Under the pieces are notes generated by a model. It ran no database searches. It saw only the letters and a program-made list of their open reading frames with translations, and was not told where the DNA came from. Position numbers and translations under genes: made by a program. From Heloderma charlesbogerti (Eukaryota > Chordata > Lepidosauria > Squamata > Helodermatidae), in the NCBI GenBank assembly GCA_026122225.1, contig JANEZZ010001909.1, positions 372,001-436,000 on the forward strand: a stretch of 64,000 nucleotides of DNA, written 5' to 3'. Within the stretch, counting starts at the first letter, position 1; each line of letters starts with the position of its first letter. Shown here in pieces: positions 44,690-55,429 of the stretch.

Positions 44690-45672
44690 GGAGTGGGAGT
44701 CAATACGTTTTATTGAGCAGTTAACATGCATGTTGCTGGGAGAGCCACCGATACATGCAACAGGAGCACACACAACACAGAGACACTCGCAGCTCATGGG
44801 GACAGGAGCCAGCCCTTCCCCAGGACCAGGCCCTTGGCTTGGCAAGGGCTTATTTCCTTCAGATACGGGAGGAGGATGCAATGATTGGGCTGCAGAGGAG
44901 TCATCGATGCTTCCCACCATCTTCAGCTCAGCTCCCCCAGATGTGCAGCCTAGCACACACACACACACAAACACCCTTCCCTCCCCATTAGATGAGTGTG
45001 CAGGTCTGGAAACTCATCCAGCATTGTTGCGATGACCCCCTTAACTACTGTTTTAGAAGGCTATGGGGGCTTGATCTTGCTAAAATTGAAGGGGGCAAGG
45101 GTGGGGTTCGTGGATTTCATTGAGAGCCTCCCAGCCCCCCCACCATCTCCCCAGCCCCATTAACTGGAGCGCTGTGTTTCAGGAGACAGCAATCAGAGCC
45201 AAGGTCAAACCATGACACAAAGGCAGGCATCCCAATTTGAAACTAAGCATGAAGGGCTTGGGGAAGAGGAGGTGGCGTTTCCCGAGGGAGGGCCAGGGCA
45301 AAAGCCGGGTTGGGGCTCTTTCCCCAGGAGAAGGCTGCAGCATTCAAGGAAGAAATATTTAACCGGGGCTGGGGGGTGTTACGACAGTGCTGCAATGGAG
45401 GCACTGCCCCAGCAAGCGGGTAGCAGCACTTAGGAAAAGTCTCTTCTTGTTGGAAGCAGAGTGTGTCCCTGCTTACCCCGCTTGGGGAGGGAGGGGCACA
45501 GATGCAGAGTTCATCTTTAATAAATAGAAAATGTTCCAGTGCATTGTGTCCGTGGATGAGGGGGTGAGGAAAAGTGCCAGCATCTGTGGCCGATCCACTT
45601 TGGTCGGTCCATCCAGCTCTTCCCTGTGTCCCACGGAGATGCCACCCACCACACAAGAATGGGGTCACCCAG
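44690..45672 (-). other. B3GAT3: B3GAT3 3' UTR with two candidate poly(A) signals
   Basis: On the minus strand ATTAAA lies at 45516-45521 and a canonical AATAAA at 44709-44714. The first would give a UTR of about 170 nt, the second about 980 nt. Both may be used. No repeat family was recognised between them. Confidence 0.55.
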
Positions 45673-45771
45673 TCACACCTCAATGCTGGGGTCGGAGCCC
45701 AGGCCTTGCTTCTGCAGCAGCTCCTCTTGTTTCATCTTGGGCTTCTCAGTCCGGGTGTGCCAGACGAGCAC
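45673..45771 (-). CDS. B3GAT3: B3GAT3 exon 5 (last)
   Basis: 99 bp in phase 0. It encodes [20 protein letters not shown] then [12 protein letters not shown] and TGA. The end is nearly identical to the human C terminus as I recall it (RGSDPAIEV). Acceptor TTGCAG. Confidence 0.98.
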   Translation of the reverse strand: MLVWHTRTEKPKMKQEELLQKQGLGSDPSIEV

Positions 45772-48700
45772 CTGCAACAAGCCAAGGGCGAGAGCGAGAG
45801 AAGCTCTGGGTTCATTTCTCCCCTTTCGCTGCCAATATCAGACACGTATAAATGACCCATAAGAACAGGGGCAGGCAAATTCAGGTGGTCTTGAGGGCAA
45901 TTTCCAGCTGCCACCACACCACTGGATTTTTCCCAGCTCTTTGCTTCTGAAATTTTGCCACAAATCAGTATGGAGTCTCAAATACGGCATATTTCACTTG
46001 AAAACAAGCTCAATCTGGCATATTTGAGTTTCTGTAGCAGTCTGCTGTTGAATCTTGGTGGCAAACTGCCAGTTTTTTCACTGCTGTCTGGTGGCAGTAT
46101 GTACAGCAGGGGCTGCACTTGAGGCCGTGGGGGGGGGGGGCTGTGTTGTCCACCACTGCATAAGAAGGTGGGTGCATAAGCAGCAGGGGAGCTTTAAAAA
46201 GGGTTGAGGCAGGGCCATCTTTGTTGTATGCCAAAGCTCCCAGGTTCAATCATGGGATATTAAAAGCTTCGCTGGGGGTGGGGGAGCTTCAGACTGAGAC
46301 CCTGGAGAACTGCTGCCACTCCGGGCAGGAAATCCTGAACAAGATGGACCAATGCTCTGGCTTGGGAGTAAGACAGCTTCCCATGTTCCACCTATCAGCC
46401 TTGTTCCAACCTATCAGGGTATATGGCCAGGAATAATAGCTGATCTCTCACTACAGTGTTATAGGCAAGCAGAAGTGCTGAGGTACACCCAATCTAAAGA
46501 GAGGAGAGATAACCCCCACTCGAATCTGGAGATTAGATAACCCCCACTCGAATCTGCAAGACAGGAAGAACTATTCTGGGTTGGTTATCTCCACCAGGTA
46601 AAGCAGCCTTCCCAACCCAGCACCCTTCAGATGCATTGGACTGCAATTCCAAATGACCATGCTGGCTAGGGATGATGGGAGGTGCAGTACAACCCATTTG
46701 AAGGGCACCAGGTTGGAGAAGGCGGAGAGTAAAGAATGATACCCTTAAGGCCCACCCTTAACTTAAAGCCTCCCCGTGAAGGTGCTGGCTGGGCTGCAGT
46801 TGGGGAGCTGGGGAAAGTGAGGAGCTGGGGTAGATGCTAGAGAGAGCCGCTGGAGAGAAACAGCCTCATGACCACGGAGATTCTCAGATGTGGGTGCCCT
46901 ACCCCGATCCAGGATTGAGGGCATGTGTTGCCTGTGTTTGCTGCTGCCAAAATGGCTTGTTCACCTGTAGACAGTGTCTCGATGGCGATCACCCACAAGG
47001 GCTGCCTGCTCCAGAGACAAACCACCCCGAGGGCTGTTGTGGCTTGAGGAAGTGAAACCACATCTTCCAGCTAAAAGCCAGACAGAGAGACAGCCGCCTT
47101 CCCTCCAGCTCCCAACGGCCATCATTGTGGCCACTACAAGGAGAAGCAAAGGGCAGTCAGGTCCCGCTCCATCATGCCCAGATGCAGCTCTGGCTGAAAG
47201 CCCACTCCCCCAGCTTCCAACCACCACTGCTGAGGAAGCAGCTGCCCTTCTACTCCGCTTTGATGGATCTCCACGACCTCCTGAATTGCGACCCACTGAA
47301 CTTTGTAACTAAGAATTGGTGCCAGTTTGCTTTCCCCTGGCCCTCTCCTTCCAATCCCCCTTTTTTCCTTTTGTGTCCTGTGCTTTAGACTGCAAGCCTG
47401 AGGGCAGAGACTGTCTCCTTAACAGCTGTCAACCAGGGGTGGGCAGGAAGCAGACCTCCAGATGTTTTGGACTTCAGCTCCCAGCATTCTTGACCATTGA
47501 CCATGCTGCCAGGGGCTTCTGGAAGATGAAGGCCCAAACATCTGGAGATCTAGCTTCTGCCCACCCCTGCAGGAAGACACTGTGTGGAGCCTTCTTCAGC
47601 TAAAGAAGAGCGAGGTAAAAATGTTTCAAATAAATACAAAGTTGCTTAGTACACATGCACACTCCCCCTGTGGTCATACTCCAGAGCAGTTTGGTGCCCT
47701 CCAGATGTTCTGAATTACAACTCCCAGCATTCCTGACCATTGGCCCTGCTGGCCGGGGCTGCTGGGAACGGACGTCCAAAAGATCTGGAGGGCACCAGGT
47801 TGGGGAAGGCTGCTCCAGAGAGAGAAACACAGCCAGCCAAGTGCCACCATCTCCCCTCACCCCTGGCTGCTGTGGCTGACGTTCCCCCATCACCTTGGTG
47901 CAGTTGTCAGCTTTGGGCTCCAGCTCCTCAATAGACACCAGCGACTGCAGCAAGCTGCTCTCCAGGTAGCCGCGCTCAGCCAGCAAGTCAAAGCGAGCCT
48001 CCCGGTTGGCCAGGAGCAGCTGGAGGGCTATGGCAAAGCCGGCCATGTCGATGGGGAAGGGTCGGTTGGGCTTCCAGGCCGTGTAGAAGCCCACAACTCT
48101 GCCGTTCTCCACCAGGGGGCGCTCGAAGCGGAGGCCCCCCACTAGGCCGACGGGCCACACCGAGACACGCTTAGTGGAGCGGATCTGTGGGGAGATGAAG
48201 AATAAGAGAGACCGAGTTTGGGAAGTGCCTCAGAACGTCGACAACTGGAAAAGGACACTAGGGCAAAAGGTATGCTATGCAGGCCATGGCGCACCCTGCT
48301 CTACCTGGGCCCAGCTCTCTACTTAACAGCCTGACCATCCCCTACTCTTGTGGCAACCTGGAGCCCCACCTCAGGCCTACAAACACCCCAATAATCCTTC
48401 TCTAGTTTAATACACTGCTTATGTAAGGCAGGGGTGCAGAACCTCTTTCCGCCTGAGGGCCGCATTCCACTTTGGAGAAGCTCTCAGGGGCCGCATTCCA
48501 GTGTTGGGTAGGGCCATAGGCAAAAGGGCGAAGTCAAAAAATACCAGCATATTTCGGCTTAAAGCTCTTACCGCCTGTCACTAAGCCAAAGCAGAGGCAT
48601 TTCAACCTTTTAGAATGGGAATGGGGGGGAATGCACAAAAGTCAGGAAACCTCCATAGAATCAGAGGTTGGAGGAAAAGAGGGTGAGAGCAGGGCAAGGG

Positions 48701-51700
48701 GGCATGGCCCTCTGGGGAACCCCAGAAGGCTGGATTGGGACCCAAGCAGGGTTGGATTTGGCTCTGGGCCTGAGATTATGCATCCCTGATGTAAGAAGTA
48801 ATTTTTCTATTTACCCCCATCATGAACTATGGGGGCCTCTTACTTGAGGGTAACCCACATATAACTGCAGAATACAGTATCTAGCAGATCACCCATTTAG
48901 TCCCACAGAATCACCCCCAATCCTTCATGCTTTGTTTAAACAGAGCAAGGTTCTAGCCCTCATGGTCACAAAACAAAAACAGAAATAAGTATAGACAAGT
49001 CTTTAGTAAAGGAGGAAAAAGCCACATGGGAGCTATATCAATCCTCCATCGGTCAGATTTCTGCAGCTCAATCCCGTTTGTATCTACTCAGAGCTAAGCC
49101 CCACTGAGTTCAATGGAACATATTCACAGCAAAGTCTGTATATAAGATTGCAGCTTTAGACTCCCTTCCTCAGCACAGTTTACGGTTGCTACTCCACAAC
49201 AAAACAACAAGAATAAAAACCAGCACTTACGGAAGTGCCTTTCAGGTGCACAACACAATTCACCTGTGTTATCGTAATAATCCTTGTAGTGAGGACTACA
49301 GCCCTGTACGGTAGACTGGAGCGGGCTGAGGGAATGGTGGCTTCCCTACCCAAGTTTGTGGTTGAGACCCCCACAAGGTCCAGCCCTGCTTCTGTCCCTC
49401 ATCCTATTTTATTTGGGGCTAGGGGGAATATTCAGCAAGCAATTTTTAAAAAAAAATGCAGATCAAATTGGCTTATTCAAGTTTGCTTCCTTTATACCAG
49501 CCTTCCCAACCTGGCGCCTTCCAGATGAGTTGGACTGCAGTTCCCATCATGCCCAGCCAGCATGGCCGATGGCCACAGGGGTGATGGAAGTTGCAGTCCA
49601 ACACACTGGGACGGAGCCAGATTACACCAATGGCAGACAGAATCTGGAAGCTTCTGGAATGTTGAGACACACACCCCACAGTCTGTTATGGTTGCTTCCT
49701 TCCACTGCCTTCTTGGCCTTCTCCCCACCGCCCCACCATTCTGCTTCCCCCCTCCTCCCCGAAGCACTGACTTCATCAAAGAGCCGTAGGCCATAAGTGT
49801 TGTCATCGTCAGCAAAATACACCGTCCCCTTGTCTCCAAGCTGCCGGTTCTCCCGCAGCCACTGCAGCGCCAAGTTGCGCTGCTCCACCCCTCGGGGCTT
49901 CAGCCAGTTGGGGTCGCTCTCCTTCCGCTTGTGCTCCTTGGGCGTCTCTGCGTGGAGGTGTGTGAAGCGCAGGTGGCTCTGGGCCAGCAGTTCTGAGACC
50001 AGCTGGGTCTTCACTGGTGAGTCCTCAACCACGATCCAGTGCAGGTTCTTCACGTGCAGGAGGGTCTGTGACAGGCGTACCAGCTCAGCCTTCTGGACCA
50101 GCCTGCAGAGGAGGAGAGGAGAGAGGAGGAGGCCAACCAGAAGGAAGTCGCTGAGGAAGCTGCCTTAGGCAGAAACCAACTCTTGGCCCATCAAGGCCAG
50201 CACTGTCTACTCCTACTACCCTTTTGGACCTGTGGGCACATTTGGGAATTTGAAACTGATGTGGGCACCACTACAAAATGGCCCCCATGTGGCTAGTCCC
50301 AGAATGGCTGCTGTGTGGGCTGGCTAGTCCAAAGGGGTGGGGTGGGGGGAGAGAAATAGTGAGGCAGGGCAGAATAGTACGGCAAAAGAGTAGAAGGATG
50401 AGAAAGAGCGAGGCTACAGACTTGGAGTCGAGAGAAACAGCACAGTAAAGGGGTGAGTGGGAGAGAAAGAGAAAGGTTGGGGATGGAGAAGGGAGAGAAA
50501 GAGCAAGGGAAAGGATTGGGTGGAGAGAAATAGCAAGGATATGTATAACCAGTTGACAGCTGGTTGGCCACTGTGAACAGAATGCTGGACTAGATGGACC
50601 CTTGGTCTAATCCAACAGGGCTCTTCTTATAATTGCTAGAAAGTTGTATTTTCATATATAGACATTTCATATGTATTCATTGCTATGGATATATACAAAT
50701 CCATGTATGTATATTACAAAAACGGGGAAAATATTAAAATGGGGAAAATATTAAAAAAGAAAAAGCTTTGCAGGTGCTAGCAGGAGACCTCTGGACTAGC
50801 CCAGCCTTTGCCATGCTGGCGCCCTCCAGATAAGTTGGACCAGAACTCCCAGCATCCCCCAGCATGGCTGGTGACTTACCTAGCATAGGTGGGCGTGATG
50901 GCATAGATGACTGGCAGCCCCTGTTCTGCTGGCTCCGGTAATTTTTCTCGCCCCTGCAGCCGCTTCAGCTCATTCTGCAGCTGGGACAGCTTCTTCTCCT
51001 TGGCATGGATGAGATCGCTGGCCGACTTCAGGTGCAGGGTGCAGTCACAGGGCTGTCCTGAGGCCAGAGAAAGGAACATCAGCAAAAGCTGCTGCAAAAA
51101 TATTCACCTATTCCAGCTTTTACCCACCCACCCCCAGTTGGTTTTGGAGTACAACTCCCATAATCCCTGACCAAAAGTCTTGTTGGTTGTGGCTGCTGGG
51201 AGTTGTAGTCAAATGCATCTGGAGGGATCCAGGTTGGGGAAAGCTAAGCTATATAGTGCATTATAATGCCAGAACAATATATAGGAGGAGGAAAAGTTCC
51301 CTGCCCCCAAAGAACTTACATTTGAAATTTAGACAGAGGGAGAGCAAGAATAACAAGGAACCAGGGTGACCGGGGGGGGGGGGGAGACAAAGCTCCTCAC
51401 CTTAATCGTTCTAAAGAACTATTAAAAGTGCAGAAGCCCTCTCTTGTTACAGCTTGAACCTATGCATGTTTACTCAGCAGTAAATCCCGTTGTGTCCCAA
51501 CAGGGCTTACTCTCTAGTAAATATGTCTAGGCCTGCTGGCTTAGGACACAATCCTATGCATGTTTAGACAGAAAAAAGTCCTACATCTTTCAGCATTCCT
51601 GAGCCAGCATGGTTGGCTGGGGCGTGTTGGGAGTTGTAAGACTTTTTTCTGTCTAAACATGCATAGGATTGCACCCTTAGACTTGGATTTAGCTTGGAAT

Positions 51701-52100
51701 AAGGGACAAGCCTCCAACCCCATGCAGAATTTAGCCAAATTCACAGAGAATAAATTAACCATGGCAATTAAATGGAACTTCCACTTTCAGATGCAGTATT
51801 CCCCTGAGCGTCCGGGGACAAACAATAGGGGAAGGCCATCACAGTCTTGTCCTCACTGTGAGCTTCCAGAGCAACTGGCTGACTGCTGTTGGAAACAGAA
51901 CACTAGGCAAGATAGACCTGGTCTGATCTAGCCATGCAGTTTCCACATTCTTTGTACTCTGATGCTAATATTCTCCTCTTCTCAGAAACAGAAAAACTCC
52001 CCGCCCTTTGCCACTCACCCAGCTGCAGCAGTGCATACATCAGACCAATCACCGATACAAGGAAGTAGATGACAAAAACGTTCTTCAATTTCACCTTCAT
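45673..52100 (-). CDS. B3GAT3: B3GAT3: galactosylgalactosylxylosylprotein 3-beta-glucuronosyltransferase 3 (GlcAT-I)
   Basis: This Golgi type II membrane enzyme transfers glucuronic acid from UDP-GlcA to the Gal-Gal-Xyl primer, finishing the proteoglycan linker tetrasaccharide. The model has five coding exons, 326 residues (human 335). Residues 1-6 are cytosolic (MKVKLK), 7-27 form the signal-anchor ([20 protein letters not shown]), then a stem with coiled-coil character ([16 protein letters not shown]), then the catalytic domain from [20 protein letters not shown]. The metal/UDP motif YFADDDNTY has DDD at 185-187. [12 protein letters not shown] gives Glu218, and Glu272 in RGYLESSLL matches the human catalytic base Glu281 with a constant offset of nine; Trp234, Asp243 and His299 are also kept. 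NCT near 291 is a possible N-glycosylation site. No inactivating change is visible. Gene order with GANAB supports orthology. Confidence 0.98.
46130..46395 (+). repeat. tRNA-derived SINE in B3GAT3 last intron
   Basis: GCCAAAGCTCCCAGGTTCAA (B box) from about 46210, and GTAAGACAGCTTCCCATGTT tail. A poly(G) run lies at 46130-46140. Confidence 0.6.
46605..46722. repeat. Foldback repeat
   Basis: CAGATGCATTGGACTGCAAT pairs with GTGCAGTACAACCCATTTG; CTTCCCAACCCAGCACCCT with GGCACCAGGTTGGAGAAGG. Confidence 0.7.
47340..47645 (+). repeat. LINE-like tail with inserted foldback repeat
   Basis: GTGTCCTGTGCTTTAGACTG and AGGGCAGAGACTGTCTCC, then the foldback 47430-47570 (CCAGATGTTTTGGACTTCAG with GGCCCAAACATCTGGAG), then AAAATGTTTCAAATAAATAC. 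Confidence 0.6.
47692..47814. repeat. Foldback repeat next to B3GAT3 exon 4
   Basis: GGTGCCCTCCAGATGTTCTG with AAAGATCTGGAGGGCACC; core CATTGGCCCTGCTGGCC. It ends about 80 bp from the exon. Confidence 0.75.
47894..48184 (-). CDS. B3GAT3: B3GAT3 exon 4
   Basis: 291 bp, 97 codons in phase 0. It carries [34 protein letters not shown] and [14 protein letters not shown] (catalytic Glu). Donor GTGATG, acceptor CCACAG. Confidence 0.98.
48429..48788 (-). mobile_element. hAT-type MITE (CAGGGGTG family), clear target duplication
   Basis: CAGGGGTGCAGAACC ... GCATCCCTG. Flanks ATGTAAGG and ATGTAAGA match at seven of eight positions. Length about 360 bp, non-coding. Confidence 0.88.
49063..49160. repeat. 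Foldback repeat (ACTCAGAGCTAAGCCC family)
   Basis: GTATCTACTCAGAGCTAAGC and CTGAGTTCAATGGAACATAT, then GATTGCAGC. Confidence 0.5.
49497..49620. repeat. Foldback repeat
   Basis: GGCGCCTTCCAGATGAGTTG, CCCAGCCAGCATGGCCGATG and GGAAGTTGCAGTCCAACAC. Confidence 0.7.
49772..50102 (-). CDS. B3GAT3: B3GAT3 exon 3
   Basis: 331 bp. It starts [14 protein letters not shown], contains [30 protein letters not shown] and the YFADDDNTY motif, and ends RLFDE. The donor is GTCAGT, weaker than consensus because of C at +3. Acceptor CTGCAG. Confidence 0.97.
50805..51245. repeat. Two foldback repeats flanking B3GAT3 exon 2
   Basis: 50805-50875 (half copy) and 51138-51245 (ACAACTCCCATAATCCCTGA with TGGGAGTTGTAGTC) sit within about 10 and 80 bp of the exon edges. 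Confidence 0.7.
50880..51057 (-). CDS. B3GAT3: B3GAT3 exon 2 (stem region)
   Basis: 178 bp. It encodes [40 protein letters not shown] and [13 protein letters not shown]. The variable stem leads into the first strand of the catalytic domain. Acceptor CCTCAG, donor GTAAGT. Confidence 0.96.
51541..51680. mobile_element. Palindromic hairpin MITE
   Basis: ACAATCCTATGCATGTTTAG with CTAAACATGCATAGGATTG, then AAAAAAGTCCTACA with TGTAAGACTTTTTT, around CAGCATGGTTGGCTGG. About 140 bp, almost complete pairing. Confidence 0.85.
52019..52100 (-). CDS. B3GAT3: B3GAT3 first coding exon
   Basis: 82 coding bp: [15 protein letters not shown], the signal-anchor, ending ALLQLG with a split Gly codon. Human begins MKLKLKNVF as I recall it. 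A CTCTGCAG acceptor eight bases before the ATG (exon start 52108) shows that a non-coding exon lies upstream. Donor GTGAGT. Confidence 0.97.
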
Positions 52101-52204
52101 GGCAGGGCCTGCAGAGATAAGGAGCAAACACAGCTAGTTGCAGGATGGTTTCTAAGTAAGACTGTGGGACCTTGGGAACAGCCAGCAATGTGAGGTGGAA
52201 AGTT

Positions 52205-52510
52205 TTCCGCTACTACCCTTGTCTGTAGAAATGCATTGTTTGGCACCAGGTTAAAAATGCCCTCTTCTCTCAGGCATTTGGCAGCATATAATGAGTCTTT
52301 CGATCAGGTCCTGGGTGGTCTCTGACCGTTTTAAATTGTTTTACATATATGTTGTTGTTGTGTGTGCTATCTGTTTTATGTCCTTACATGAATGGTTTTA
52401 TACTTTATATCATGTATTTTAATGGTTTTTAATTTTTGTGAGCCACCCAGAGAGCTTTGGCTATGGGGAGGTACAGAAATATAATAAATGAATTAATGAA
52501 ATGAACGAAT
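52205..52510 (+). repeat. CR1/L2-type LINE 3' end
   Basis: GGCACCAGGTTAAAAATGCC, CCCAGAGAGCTTTGGCTATG, GTACAGAAATATAATAAATG. Confidence 0.7.
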
Positions 52511-52870
52511 AACATTAATTAGAAACATTATTGAATAAACACAATATAAGTCAAATTAGGCAATTGACACAACACTCGTTAAATAAAAACTCAAAGCTGT
52601 AGTTAGTTTTTTTTAGGTGACTCTCTTTAGCAAGCACATATGTTTTACAAGCACAGCTCTTCCAGCATACTAAAATTAGTATGTTAACAGTTCTTAGTGC
52701 CTTCACTTTTTGTTGCTAAAATCTAAACATAAGGGAAGTGTATGCTATAAAGTTATCATGTCTTAAAATATTTACAAGTATATTTACAATAAATATTGTA
52801 AATATTTACAATAAAAACAATTTCCAAGTAAAGCTCTGAATGAGTTTGATTCGAACATTTAAAACCTACT

Positions 52871-53871
52871 GAGGGAGCAATCCTATGGGGACAGGCGCCC
52901 CCCTCCAAACTTGGAGGCAACCGCCTATCCAATGCAGGGTGGCCAGAGTGTGGAGGGGATCTTCACCTCTGCATTCTGGCTACCCTGCATTTGTGGCTAG
53001 ATGGCTGATTTCGGTTGTCTAGCTGCAGTGCTTCGGGGGGGGGGAGGGGGCTGGATAACGCATAGGAAGCGTCATACTGGCCCTCCCAAGATCCTCATCC
53101 CCTCCCCACCCCAGGAACGCCCCATTTCCTCCCACTCCATGCTGCTCTTATGAGCCCAGAACCCGATTAAAGCTAGAAACTTTTTATTGGGACTAACAGA
53201 TAAACACGTAAAAGAGAAGGGGGGAACCCTCTTTCTCTACATGACGACAGCTGCAAGGTTATTGTATGCACAAAAATGGAAGAATGAAACAATACCAACT
53301 GTGAGCGAGTGGATCATGAAAATGATGGAGCTCGCAGCGATGGCAAAACTTACTATTATAATTAAAGAAAGATCAAGAACTAAATTTATGTTAGATTGGA
53401 AACCTTTTACAGAATTTGTACAAGAAATAGAGAAAAATGATATCTATGTATGTGGATTTTGAACTTTGAGATGGTTCTCTCTCTTGTTGTTAAAATTAGG
53501 AGAGAAATGAGATAATGTCTGTGAACGCAATGTATGATATACAACTAAGATAAGAACTAGAGAATAATAATAAGCACTTGTTGTGTAAGGGGAGCCAAAG
53601 GTAGATCTCTTACAATCTTAAGAGATATTGTAGTGCATGTGTATTGTGTGTTTATGTTGTTGTGTTGAGTTTTTCTTTAAAAAAAAAAAAAAGAAAAATA
53701 TTATATATGAGCCCAGAACCTGGAACAATCTACGTCACCTACGAGGTGGTGGGGGTGGGGAGGCAGTTTTCTGGGAACTGACTTCGGTGCACAGGCTCTG
53801 AGCTCGGTTCCCAAAAACCAAATAATCTTATGACTGTCCAGCCGCTGTCTAGCAGCCATAGGATTGCATCC
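52871..53871. mobile_element. DNA-transposon-like element with TIRs, interrupted by L1
   Basis: Starts GAGGGAGCAATCCTATGG and ends CCATAGGATTGCATCCTG, complementary ends. The L1 copy at 53164-53705 sits inside, so the original element was about 440 bp. Confidence 0.6.
53164..53705 (+). mobile_element. 5'-truncated L1 LINE with poly(A) and 15-bp target duplication
   Basis: Frame 53187-53462 reads GTLFLYMTTAARLLYAQKWK and ends DIYVCGF, the C-terminal end of an L1 ORF2 protein. A 3' UTR and an A-rich tail near 53679-53699 follow. TATGAGCCCAGAACC occurs on both sides (53149-53163 and 53706-53720). Confidence 0.9.
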
Positions 53872-54087
53872 TGAGTGTACTTTTATTGAATGTTTACCAT
53901 AAATCAAATTGTTCTGTTCAATTACTTTGGACTATTGGAAAAAATATTTTGAAATAGTTATACAGCATGTACAATTCACATGACATAGTTCTTTATTTGC
54001 GTTCACTTAAACTGTAAGTGAAATAAATGGGCTAAATCAGACTTCTCAATTTAGAGCACCAGAATTTTTTTTAGAAATTTTCTAGAA

Positions 54088-54162
54088 ATTCTGTTTAGAC
54101 TGAAAAAAGTCCTACAATCTGCAGCATTCCCTAGCCAGCCATAGGATTGCACCCTTAGACTC
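54088..54162. repeat. Fragment of hairpin MITE
   Basis: TGTTTAGACTGAAAAAAGTC, CCATAGGATTGCACCCTTAG. Confidence 0.65.
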
Positions 54163-54302
54163 TCAAAAGTACTACTCTACTTTTACCCCACAATGGGTCT
54201 CCCCCTGCTACAGCATATACACTGCATTCCCCATCTCCAGTTCAGTTTGATCTGAACTTCACAGAGCCCCCTGCAATCTATATTAATGGTTTGGAATATA
54301 TG

Positions 54303-54595
54303 GAGCAGGGGTAGGCAACCTGGTGTCCCCAGATGCTATAGACTACAACTCCCATACGCCTCAGCCATCTTAACCAATAATCAGGGATTATGGGAGCTGT
54401 AGTCCAAAACATCTGGAGGGGATCATGTTGCCTATCCCTGGAATGAGCATCCTTCCTTAATCTGACAACCTCCAGATGTGTTGGACTACAACTCCGATAA
54501 TCCCCAGCCAGCATGGCAATGGCCACACTGGATGGGGATGATGGTAGTTGTAGCCCAACACATCTGGAGAGCGCTAGGCTGGAGAAGGCTGGTGT
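54303..54595. repeat. Two foldback repeats in tandem
   Basis: 54303-54440 (GACTACAACTCCCATACGCC with GGGAGCTGTAGTCC) and 54460-54595 (CCAGATGTGTTGGACTACAA with GTTGTAGCCCAACACATCTG). Confidence 0.8.
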
Positions 54596-54650
54596 TGAGG
54601 TTGTCTCTGAGCACAGAGTGCCTTCCCATCTCCATCTATCTCTCTAATGA

Positions 54651-54676
54651 ACACACACACACACACACACACACAC
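54651..54676. repeat. (CA)n microsatellite
   Basis: Thirteen AC units. Confidence 0.95.
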
Positions 54677-54861
54677 GCATGGAGGATGTAAGAGCAGGGT
54701 TTACTGGTTTGCAGACTGCAAACAGCCACAAGTCCCAGCACCTGTTATTTTAATTCCAAAATACATTATTAGGGCGAGACCTCTATTAGGTCACAAAATA
54801 CCATGCAAGCTTTCAAGTTCTCCAAAAACTGTGTTGGCCTAATAAAGCTACTGCCCTAGGA

Positions 54862-55178
54862 CAGGGGTGGGCGGAAAGTAGATCTCCAGATGTTTGGGAC
54901 TTCACCTCCCAGCATTCCTGACCATTGACCATGCTGGCAGGGGCTTCTGGGAGTTGAGGCCCAAAACATCTGGAGATCTAAGGATACATCTAGCCCAACT
55001 TTGTGCCCTCCAGATGTTGTTGGACTACAAGTCCCATCACCGCTTGCAGTTTGGCCATGCTGTCTAGGACTGACAGGAATTGTAGTCCAAATAAGTCCTA
55101 GACAGCATGACCAAATTGTCAGGGGTGATTGGACTTGTAGCCCAACATCTGGAGGTTGCCAGGTTGGAGAAGCCTGTC
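54862..55178. repeat. Two foldback repeats in tandem
   Basis: 54862-54985 (GTAGATCTCCAGATGTTTGG with CCCAAAACATCTGGAG) and 54993-55178, which contains an inner palindrome around GTCCTAGACAGCATGACCAA. Confidence 0.75.
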
Positions 55179-55290
55179 TTAGCTTGAAGAAGAGTTCTGG
55201 AGAACTCAGAAGCTTGTTCACTGTTTGGTGACCTTCGATTTGTCCTAATAAAGACATTACCCGAATATGGATGTTGGGGGTTTATAGCCA
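55178..55290 (+). repeat. Dispersed repeat (GATGAAGAGTT family)
   Basis: GAAGAAGAGTTCTGGAGAAC, TCCTAATAAAGACATTACCC; partial copy of 1628-1785. Confidence 0.6.
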
Positions 55291-55429
55291 ATACAGATTA
55301 CCTTTGGTCTCTCCTCTACTCCCCCGCCCCGCGCTTTTTTCTTTTTTTTTTTAGTGCTACTAAAGCAGCCTTCAGCACTGCAGCATCACCGAGGTTTTTG
55401 GCAGCCCTTGTGGGGATGAAATTTTCTTG

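Noticed and set aside
53187..53462. 91-residue frame as a small gene
   Set aside because: It is the C-terminal end of L1 ORF2 within a truncated copy with a poly(A) tail and target duplication.
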